Of a stretch of DNA of 22,378 nucleotides, positions 16,322 to 22,378 are shown in pieces. A model generated the notes under the pieces. The model did no database searches, had not been told where the DNA came from, and was given only the letters and a program-made list of their open reading frames with translations. Origin of the DNA: JAOUJD01 sp963841815 (lineage in GTDB: Bacteria; Pseudomonadota; Gammaproteobacteria; Burkholderiales; Burkholderiaceae_F); contig CAWJEE010000006.1 in NCBI GenBank assembly GCA_963841815.1, positions 1-22,378 of the forward strand, written 5' to 3'. The position numbers and the translations under genes were made by a program. Within the stretch, counting starts at the first letter, position 1. Every line of letters starts with the position of its first letter.

Positions 16322-17668
16322 ATGACGACATCGATGTCCTTGCCCCGTCTGCTCCCGCGCGGTTCCATTCTCCTGCCGGCAGTGCGCTGTCGCCGCGCAA
16401 TGAGCGTCTGCGTGCTGATCGCCCTGCTGGCGTTTCAGGGCGCGGTACTGGCGGCCACGGCGGACCTGTCGCGCGCCCGCCAGCTGGTCGAACAAGGGCG
16501 CTACCAGGACGCCTACGATCTGCTGCAGCCCTTCCAGTCGGAAGCCGGGAACGACGCGGGCTTCAACCTGTTGCTGGGCGAGGCGGCATTGCGCACCCAG
16601 CGTGCCGAGCAGGCCAAGGCGCTGTTCGAGCGCAGCCTGGCCGCGCGGCCCGGTTCGGTCGAGGCGCACCTGGGCCTGGGCCGGGCCTACCTGGCGCTGG
16701 GCGACTACGGCCGCGCAAAGATCGAATTCGAGACAGTGCTGCGCTTCGACGACCTGCCGCCCAGCCTGCAGCAGCAGGCGGAGATTTATGCCGAGGCGGC
16801 GCTGGCCTACGCCGCGGGCCGGCGCGCACTGACCGCAGGCTATGCCATCGTCGGATACGGCAACTACCGCACCGGCGCGCGGGGAGGCGGGCCGCAGAAC
16901 GATGGTTTCTTCGCCGCGCGCGTTGGCGGCAACGTGAACTACGAGCTGAGCGACAGCTATTCGCTCGACGGCAGCCTGGACTACCGCTTCCGCAACTACG
17001 ACAACGACGACCGGCGCAACGATTCCGACCTGCGCTGGAACGGCGCGATCAGCCGCAATGTCGGCGAGGGCAACTGGGTCGCCGGCCTGCGCGGCCGCGT
17101 CAGCTACCGCGGCGACAGCAACTACCGCAATGACTTCGGTGTGTACGGGAACTACCGCCTGCGCCTGGACCCGGACAACCAGGTTGCGGCCGGCCTGGAG
17201 GTGCGCCAGCGCCGCTATCCGACAGGCCCGCTGCGCGACCGCACGCGCAACATCGTCGAGCTGACGGGCAGCTGGACCCATTCGCTGTTCGACGGCAAGG
17301 CGAGTTTCACGCTCGCCGGCCAGGCCGGGCGCGAGTTCAACACCGAGCGTGCCGATGGCGACGCCAATTTCTTCGGACTGTCGCCGGCGCTCAACTTCAG
17401 CATCACCGAGAAGCTCGATGGCTTCGTCTTCGGCTGGTGGCAGAACGACCGCTACAACATCGAGCGCCTGGGCGCGGAAGGCGACCGCCTGGTGGGCATC
17501 GGCACGCGCAACGACAACCTGTACGAAGTGGGCGGCGGCCTGACCTGGCAGTTCGCGCCCAAGTGGTCGCTGAACCCCGAGATCCTGTACATCCGCGACC
17601 AGAGCAACATCCTCGCCAACAACTACAGCTCGACCGAAATCTGGATCACGCTGCGCCTGGATTTCTAG
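16322..17668 (+). CDS. TPR-containing outer-membrane beta-barrel protein (Slam/DUF560-like)
   Basis: This 448-residue protein has an N-terminal export signal (hydrophobic core VCVLIALLAFQGAVLA, cleavage near residue 44-45) and about three tetratricopeptide repeats (residues 48-141, for example YQDAYDLLQPF and EAHLGLGRAYLALGDYGRAKIEFE). A C-terminal domain of alternating polar/aromatic strands follows, from about 173 to the end, closing with TEIWITLRLDF. The terminal Phe is the usual outer-membrane barrel signature. Periplasmic TPR plus outer-membrane barrel is the architecture of surface lipoprotein assembly modifiers (DUF560) and related export barrels, so a role in moving a surface molecule across the outer membrane is possible but unproven. 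ATG 16322 is preferred; ATG 16400 would give a shorter, cleaner signal peptide, and neither has a strong ribosome site. No obvious partner gene is adjacent. Confidence 0.75.
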   Translation: MTTSMSLPRLLPRGSILLPAVRCRRAMSVCVLIALLAFQGAVLAATADLSRARQLVEQGRYQDAYDLLQPFQSEAGNDAGFNLLLGEAALRTQRAEQAKALFERSLAARPGSVEAHLGLGRAYLALGDYGRAKIEFETVLRFDDLPPSLQQQAEIYAEAALAYAAGRRALTAGYAIVGYGNYRTGARGGGPQNDGFFAARVGGNVNYELSDSYSLDGSLDYRFRNYDNDDRRNDSDLRWNGAISRNVGEGNWVAGLRGRVSYRGDSNYRNDFGVYGNYRLRLDPDNQVAAGLEVRQRRYPTGPLRDRTRNIVELTGSWTHSLFDGKASFTLAGQAGREFNTERADGDANFFGLSPALNFSITEKLDGFVFGWWQNDRYNIERLGAEGDRLVGIGTRNDNLYEVGGGLTWQFAPKWSLNPEILYIRDQSNILANNYSSTEIWITLRLDF

Positions 17669-17782
17669 CCAAGGTGGTTTCGGCTCAGCGGGAACGTGGA
17701 CATGGCGGGATCGCATTTGAGGTGCTAGGTTCGGGCGCGCTATCCGGCGAGCCCGCGACGAACTGACAACCATGGAGACACG

Positions 17783-19204
17783 ATGACCTCGGAACAGAAG
17801 ATGTCGCGGATGGCACTGACCGCGATGGTGGTCGGAGGGATGGTCGGCGCGGGCATCTTCTCGCTGCCGCGCACCTTTGCCGGCGCCACCGGCCCGCTGG
17901 GCGCGGTCATCGCCTGGCTCATCGCCGGCACCGGCATGTACATGCTGGCGCGCGTGTTCCAGGCGCTGGCCGAACGCCGGCCAGACATCGATGCGGGCGT
18001 GTATGCCTATGCGCGCGAGGGCTTTGGCGATTACCCGGGCTTCCTGTCGGCCTTCGGCTACTGGATCGGCAGCTGCATCGGCAACGTCTCGTACTGGGTG
18101 CTGATCAAGTCGACCCTGGGCGCGTTCTTCCCGGTCTTCGGCGAAGGCAACACCGTGGTGGCGATCGCGGTCGCATCGATCGGCATCTGGCTGTTCCACT
18201 TCCTGATCCTGCGCGGCGTGCAGCAGGCGGCGGCCATCAACAAGATCGTCACCATCGCCAAGGTCATCCCGATCATGGTCTTCATCGTGATCCTGATCTT
18301 CGCGTTCAAGGTGGACCTGTTCAGCTTCAACTTCTACGGTGGTGACCTCACCAACGGCCTGTTCGAGCAGGTGAAGGCGACGATGCTGGTGACGGTGTTC
18401 GTCTTCATCGGCATCGAGGGTGCCAGCGTCTATTCTCGCTTTGCCAAGGAGCGCGCTGACGTCGGCAAGGCGACGATCATGGGCTTCATCATCGTCACCA
18501 GCCTGATGGTGCTGGTGACCCTGCTGCCCTACGCCGTTCTGCAGCGCGCCGACATCGCCGGCATGCGCCAGCCGTCGATGGCCGCGGTGCTCGAATCCGT
18601 CGTCGGCCCGTGGGGCGCGGTGTTCGTCAGCGTCGGGCTGCTCGTGTCGGTGCTCGGTGCCTACCTGGCCTGGGCGCTGATCTGCGCCGAGGTCATGTTC
18701 GCCGCCGGCAAGTCGAAGGACATGCCCAAGGCCTTCGCCCGGGTCAACAAGAACGACGTCCCGTCCGTGGCGCTGTGGACGACGACCATCATCATCCAGC
18801 TCATCGTCATCACGACCTACTGGTCGAACGACGCGTTCGCGCTGATGCTGAACCTCACCAGCGCGACCACGCTGATCCCGTACCTGTTCGTCGCCGCCTA
18901 CGGCCTGATGATCGCCAAGCGCGGCGAGACCTACGAGGTGCGGCCCGAGGAGCGCAAGCGGGACTTGGTCCTGGCCACGCTTGCAGTGGCCTACACGCTG
19001 TTCATGATCTACGCCGGCGGACTGAAGTTCATCCTGCTGTCGGCCATCCTCTTCGGCCCGGGCACGATCCTGTACTACATCGCCCGCCGCGAACAGGGCC
19101 TGCCCGTGTTCGCCAAGACCTCGGACTGGGTCACCTTCGGCGTCATCGTGGCCGCCGCCATCTACGGCGTGTTCGGCATCGCGACCGGCGCCATTTCCAT
19201 CTAA
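17783..19204 (+). CDS. arcD: Arginine-ornithine antiporter, APC family
   Basis: This is an inner-membrane amino-acid antiporter of 473 residues with about 12-13 transmembrane helices. The first helix has the APC signature GGMVGAGIFSLPRTFA, followed by IDAGVYAYAREGFGDYPGF and SAFGYWIGSCIGNVSYW, matching Pseudomonas-type ArcD. It exchanges external arginine for ornithine without net energy cost, feeding the arginine deiminase pathway. GGAGA precedes ATG 17783 at good spacing, and the gene is 31 bases upstream of arginine deiminase in the same direction. Bases 17669-17782 before it contain no FNR/Anr-like site that I can recognise, unlike the classical Pseudomonas arc operon. The assignment is strong from context and motif. 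Confidence 0.9.
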   Translation: MTSEQKMSRMALTAMVVGGMVGAGIFSLPRTFAGATGPLGAVIAWLIAGTGMYMLARVFQALAERRPDIDAGVYAYAREGFGDYPGFLSAFGYWIGSCIGNVSYWVLIKSTLGAFFPVFGEGNTVVAIAVASIGIWLFHFLILRGVQQAAAINKIVTIAKVIPIMVFIVILIFAFKVDLFSFNFYGGDLTNGLFEQVKATMLVTVFVFIGIEGASVYSRFAKERADVGKATIMGFIIVTSLMVLVTLLPYAVLQRADIAGMRQPSMAAVLESVVGPWGAVFVSVGLLVSVLGAYLAWALICAEVMFAAGKSKDMPKAFARVNKNDVPSVALWTTTIIIQLIVITTYWSNDAFALMLNLTSATTLIPYLFVAAYGLMIAKRGETYEVRPEERKRDLVLATLAVAYTLFMIYAGGLKFILLSAILFGPGTILYYIARREQGLPVFAKTSDWVTFGVIVAAAIYGVFGIATGAISI

Positions 19205-19235
19205 TCGCTTATCTACTTCACGAGGAGCACACACC

Positions 19236-20525
19236 ATGGCAACCGCGAAAGGCAAGGCCAAGGCGAAGGCAAAGGCCGGCAAGCAGGAGGCCCCGTTCGG
19301 CGTCCACTCCGAAGTCGGCCAGCTGCGCAAGGTCATGGTGTGCGCGCCGGGCCGCGCGCACGCGCGCCTGACGCCGTCGAACTGCGACGCGTTGCTGTTC
19401 GACGACGTGCTGTGGGTCGAGAACGCCAAGCGCGACCACTTCGACTTCATGACCAAGATGCGCGACCGCGGCATCGAGGTGCTGGAGATGCACAACCTGC
19501 TCGCCGAGACGGTGGCGGTGCCCGCAGGCAAGAAGTGGATCCTCGACAACCAGGTCGTGCCGAACCAGGTAGGCCTGGGCTTCATCGCCGAGCTGCGCGG
19601 GTACCTCGAGGGCTTGAGCGATCGCGACCTCGCCGAGACCCTCATCGGCGGCCTGTCGACGCACGATTTCCCCGAGAAGATCGGTGGCAGCGCGCTGAAG
19701 GTCGTCAAGCAGGCCGCGGGTGCGACCGAGTACCTGCTGCCACCACTGCCGAACACGCTGTACACGCGCGACACCACCTGCTGGATCTACGGCGGCGTGA
19801 CGCTGAACCCGCTGTACTGGCCGGCGCGGCACGAGGAGACCGTCCTCACCACGGCGATCTACAAGTTCCACCCCGACTTCGCCGGCAGGGTCAACGTCTG
19901 GTGGGGCGACCCGACGCAGGACCACGGCCTGGCCACGCTGGAAGGCGGCGACGTCATGCCCATCGGAAAGGGCAACGTGCTCATCGGCATGAGCGAGCGC
20001 ACCTCGCGCCAGGCCATCAGCCAGCTGGCCGCGACGCTGTTCAAGAAGGGTGCCGCCGAGCGCGTGATCGTCGCGGCGATGCCGAAGATCCGCGCCGCGA
20101 TGCACCTGGACACCGTGTTCACCTTCGCCGACCGCGACTGCGTGCTGCTGGCGCCGGACTTCCTGGCCAAGACCACCACCTTCTCGTACCGGCCGAGCAG
20201 CCACCCCAGCGGCGTCGAGTTCGTCGCCGAGAAGAAGCCCTTCGTCGACGTGGTCGCGCAGGCGCTGGGCTTCAAGAAGCTGCGCGTGGTCGAGGCCGGC
20301 GGCAGCGATTACCAGCGCGAGCGCACGCAGTGGGACAGCGGCGCCAACCTGGTGTGCGCGTCGCCGGGCGTGGTCTATGCCTACGACCGCAACACCTACA
20401 CCAACACGCTGCTGCGCAAGGCCGGCATCGAGGTCATCACCATCGTCGGCGCCGAGCTCGGCCGCGGACGTGGCGGCGGCCATTGCATGACCTGCCCGAT
20501 CGTGCGCGATGCGGTGGACTTCTGA
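19236..20525 (+). CDS. arcA: Arginine deiminase
   Basis: This enzyme hydrolyses L-arginine to citrulline and ammonia in the cytosol, the first step of the arginine deiminase pathway. Family motifs are in place over 429 residues: FDDVLWVENAKRDH (56-69), NTLYTRDT with Asp179, LEGGDV with Glu236, MHLDTVFTF with His290, and the nucleophile Cys417 in GGGHCMTCP. The first 17 residues (MATAKGKAKAKAKAGKQ) are a Lys/Ala/Gly repeat absent from the standard enzyme, which starts near GVHSEVGQLRKV. ATG 19236 has GAGGAG upstream, so the extension appears to be genuinely translated. Citrulline use would need ornithine carbamoyltransferase and carbamate kinase, which are not in this window. Confidence 0.96.
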   Translation: MATAKGKAKAKAKAGKQEAPFGVHSEVGQLRKVMVCAPGRAHARLTPSNCDALLFDDVLWVENAKRDHFDFMTKMRDRGIEVLEMHNLLAETVAVPAGKKWILDNQVVPNQVGLGFIAELRGYLEGLSDRDLAETLIGGLSTHDFPEKIGGSALKVVKQAAGATEYLLPPLPNTLYTRDTTCWIYGGVTLNPLYWPARHEETVLTTAIYKFHPDFAGRVNVWWGDPTQDHGLATLEGGDVMPIGKGNVLIGMSERTSRQAISQLAATLFKKGAAERVIVAAMPKIRAAMHLDTVFTFADRDCVLLAPDFLAKTTTFSYRPSSHPSGVEFVAEKKPFVDVVAQALGFKKLRVVEAGGSDYQRERTQWDSGANLVCASPGVVYAYDRNTYTNTLLRKAGIEVITIVGAELGRGRGGGHCMTCPIVRDAVDF

Positions 20526-20644
20526 CGGAAGTGGAACAGTGCGACGGCGATGGCTGCGGCGAGAGCGGCAGCGAGGACCAGGACTGATTCGGGACGGCCG
20601 CGTCGCCGGCACCACGGACGGCAGGCCACGACGAAAGCAAGAGC

Positions 20645-22225
20645 ATGGGCATGAGCGAGAAGCACACGGCCGCTGCAGAACCGAAGCGGCGCTTCAGCTT
20701 CCCCGGTGCAGTGGCCACGCTGGCCATCGTCACCGTGCTGGTGTGGCTGGCCGCGCTGTTCATCCCGCCTGGCGAGTTCCTCACCGACGTCGACGGCACG
20801 CCGATCCCGGGTACCTACACGCGCATCGAATCGCCGCTGACGCCGGCGCAGCGGGTGCAGCAGCTGATCCTGGCGCCGGTCAACGGTGTGTACGGCCTGC
20901 GCAGCCCGGTCAGCGAAATCGTCGACACCGAGATCGTCGGGCGCCTGTTCGGCCAGATCGGCATCATCGTCTTCATCATGGCCATCGGCGCCTTCATCTC
21001 GGTGAGCTTCGCCACGCACGCGCTCGAGGTGGCGGTGGCTTCGCTGGCGAACCGGCTGCGTGACAAGGGCTGGGCGCTGATCGCCGCCGTGATGGTGCTG
21101 TTCTCGGCGCTCGGCTCGACGATGGGCTTCTCGGTCGAGACGCTGGGCTTCTACGCGCTGTTCCTGCCGCTGATGAAGGCGCTGGGCTATGACCGCCTGG
21201 TCACCGCGTCGATGATCATCCTGGGCGCGCTGATCGGCGTGATGGCGTCGACCGTGAACCCGTTTTCGATCGGCGTCGCGGCCAACGAAGCTGGCGTGTC
21301 GATCGGCGACGGCATCGTGCTGCGTGTGCTGCTGTGGGTGGTGCTGACGTCGATGGCGATCGGCTGGGTACTGCGCTACGCCGCGCGGGTGCGCAGCGAT
21401 CCGAAGGCCTCGCTGGTCGGCTGGGACGACGGCGAGGATGCCGAGAAGGCCGATGATGGCGCCGCGGCTTCGGCCGCGCCGTCGGCGGCCGGCGCGCGCT
21501 TGAGCGGCGCGCAGAAATGGGTGCTCGTCATCACCGCCGCGGCCTTCGGCTTGATGATCTTCTCGGTCATCCCGTGGTCGGCCGTGCTCGGCGGGCGCGC
21601 CGCACCGGCCGATTACTACGGCAGCCACGAGGTGGCCGGCGTCGAGCCCTTCTGGTTCGAGCTGAACTGGTGGTTCCCGGAGCTGTCGATGCTGTTCATC
21701 CTGGGATCGGTGCTGGTGGGCTTCGTCGCCAGGATGGGCGAGAAGGAGACGGTGCGCCTGATCTCCGCTGGCGCCGCCGACATGTTGGGCCCGGCGATGG
21801 TGGTGCTGCTGGCCGGCGGCGTGTCGGCGATCATGAACAACACGCAGACCATGGGCACCATCCTGCATTCGATGGAGCAACTGGTCAGCGGCGCGTCGGC
21901 CGGCGTGTTCACGCTGCTGACGGTGGCGCTGAACGTGCCGCTGGCGATGCTGATCCCGTCCAGCTCCGGCCACGGCGCGTTGGCGATGCCGCTGCTGGCG
22001 CCGCTGGCCGACTTTGCCGGCGTCAGCCGCGCCAGCACCATTACCGCCTGGATCATGGGCCACGGGCTGGCGCTGATGTTCTCGCCGACCAGCGTGGTGC
22101 TCGTCGGCGGGCTGGCCATCGCCAAGGTCGATTACGACAAGTATCTGCGCTTCGCCTGGCCGCTGCTGGTGGCCTTGTTCGTGGTGTCGACAGCGATGAT
22201 CGGGCTGGCTGCGACGCTTCAATAG
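20645..22225 (+). CDS. YfcC-family membrane transporter (probable basic amino-acid antiporter)
   Basis: This is a polytopic inner-membrane protein of 526 residues in the YfcC family (PF03606, DcuC-like fold). Hydrophobic helices alternate with conserved turns such as ALGSTMGFSVETLGFYALFLPLMKALGYDRL, IGVMASTVNPFSIGVAANEAG, and near the end LNVPLAMLIPSSSGHGALAMPLLAPLADFAGVSR. A long, acidic and Ala-rich hydrophilic loop is present at about residues 258-288. Members near arginine deiminase genes act as arginine/ornithine or citrulline/ornithine exchangers; the substrate here is inferred from position, 119 bases after arcA. ATG 20645 is used; ATG 20651 is an alternative. It would be a second transporter for the pathway, from a family unrelated to ArcD. 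Confidence 0.87.
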   Translation: MGMSEKHTAAAEPKRRFSFPGAVATLAIVTVLVWLAALFIPPGEFLTDVDGTPIPGTYTRIESPLTPAQRVQQLILAPVNGVYGLRSPVSEIVDTEIVGRLFGQIGIIVFIMAIGAFISVSFATHALEVAVASLANRLRDKGWALIAAVMVLFSALGSTMGFSVETLGFYALFLPLMKALGYDRLVTASMIILGALIGVMASTVNPFSIGVAANEAGVSIGDGIVLRVLLWVVLTSMAIGWVLRYAARVRSDPKASLVGWDDGEDAEKADDGAAASAAPSAAGARLSGAQKWVLVITAAAFGLMIFSVIPWSAVLGGRAAPADYYGSHEVAGVEPFWFELNWWFPELSMLFILGSVLVGFVARMGEKETVRLISAGAADMLGPAMVVLLAGGVSAIMNNTQTMGTILHSMEQLVSGASAGVFTLLTVALNVPLAMLIPSSSGHGALAMPLLAPLADFAGVSRASTITAWIMGHGLALMFSPTSVVLVGGLAIAKVDYDKYLRFAWPLLVALFVVSTAMIGLAATLQ

Positions 22226-22296
22226 TCGGCACCGACGAACCGGCCTGCGGCAGCGGCACCTTACACTGACTGGAAGATCTTCGATGGAGTTGCCCT

Positions 22297-22378
22297 GTGT
22301 CCACTGAATCTCGCGAGCACCATTGCGGCCCGATTGCCTTGCGCCGTGCAGCGCTGGCACTGTGTGCGTTGACGTTCT
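22297..22378 (+). CDS. Start of a probable exported protein (partial)
   Basis: GTG 22297 is preceded by GGAG at 22286-22289 (seven-base spacing) and stays open to the window end for 27 codons. The product begins MSTESREHHCGPIALRRAA, then LALCALTF, which resembles the charged and early hydrophobic regions of a signal peptide or a first membrane helix. It does not look like ornithine carbamoyltransferase or carbamate kinase. The family cannot be named from so little sequence. Confidence 0.4.
   Translation, partial: MSTESREHHCGPIALRRAALALCALTF

Noticed and set aside
16304..19777. Very long open frame on the minus strand (over 1,100 codons)
   Set aside because: It runs antisense to the TPR/barrel, arcD and arcA genes. 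Its translation is low-complexity His/Asp/Arg/Gly/Gln-rich, as expected from the complement of high-GC coding sequence, and has no domain I recognise.
20396..22360. Long minus-strand open frame opposite the YfcC-family transporter
   Set aside because: His/Arg/Gln/Asp-rich shadow of the real plus-strand gene with no recognisable motif.

Overview
The window is a 22.4 kb piece of high-GC bacterial chromosome. The gene content suggests a respiratory Gram-negative proteobacterium, most likely a betaproteobacterium: an outer-membrane barrel, a Tat-type signal, a lipobox lipoprotein, a periplasmic Ntn-hydrolase, an arginine deiminase pathway and a DUF6929-type protein. The taxonomic placement is inference. 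I see no rRNA, tRNA, CRISPR array, insertion sequence or phage gene.

Layout. (1) 1-2745, plus strand: the end of one ABC-2 permease, a second ABC-2 permease and a patatin-like lipoprotein, start-stop overlapped, but carrying at least four frame breaks and one in-frame TAG. (2) 2915-5160, minus strand: a DUF6929-like protein with one frameshift, and an intact secreted choloylglycine-hydrolase-family amidase. (3) 5161-5736: no convincing gene, three good hairpins. (4) 5737-8530, minus: pyruvate, phosphate dikinase with one single-base frameshift. (5) 8810-14767, minus: a compact six-gene operon (AMP-dependent acyl-CoA synthetase, Tat-exported SagB-like nitroreductase, E1-alpha, E1-beta and lipoyl E2 of a pyruvate-dehydrogenase-like complex, and a discrete acyl carrier protein). 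(6) 15083-15913, plus, divergent from it: a fusion of a second, paralogous acyl carrier protein domain with a Pat-like GNAT acetyltransferase domain. (7) 16322-17668, plus: a TPR/beta-barrel outer-membrane protein. (8) 17783-22225, plus: arginine-ornithine antiporter, arginine deiminase, and a YfcC-family transporter. (9) 22297-end: the first 27 codons of a probable exported protein.

The most interesting part is blocks 5 and 6. A PDH-like E1/E2 set with no E3 is translationally coupled to its own ACP. A second ACP is fused to a GNAT domain resembling the enzymes that acetylate acyl-CoA synthetases. The synthetase heading the divergent operon carries the classical P-X4-G-K target motif. A perfect TTGAC-N4-GTCAA inverted repeat (FNR/Anr/Dnr-like) lies between the two transcription units. 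With a nearby pyruvate/PEP enzyme and an arginine deiminase cluster, this suggests a low-oxygen pyruvate/acetyl-group module in which acyl groups may pass through ACP and may feed protein acylation. The functional linkage is inference; the genes, motifs and arrangement are visible in the sequence.

Quality warning: every broken reading frame lies in the first 7.3 kb, while about 13.4 kb from 8.8 kb to 22.2 kb is clean. The broken frames still look conserved on both sides of each break, so sequencing or assembly indels are at least as likely as real decay.
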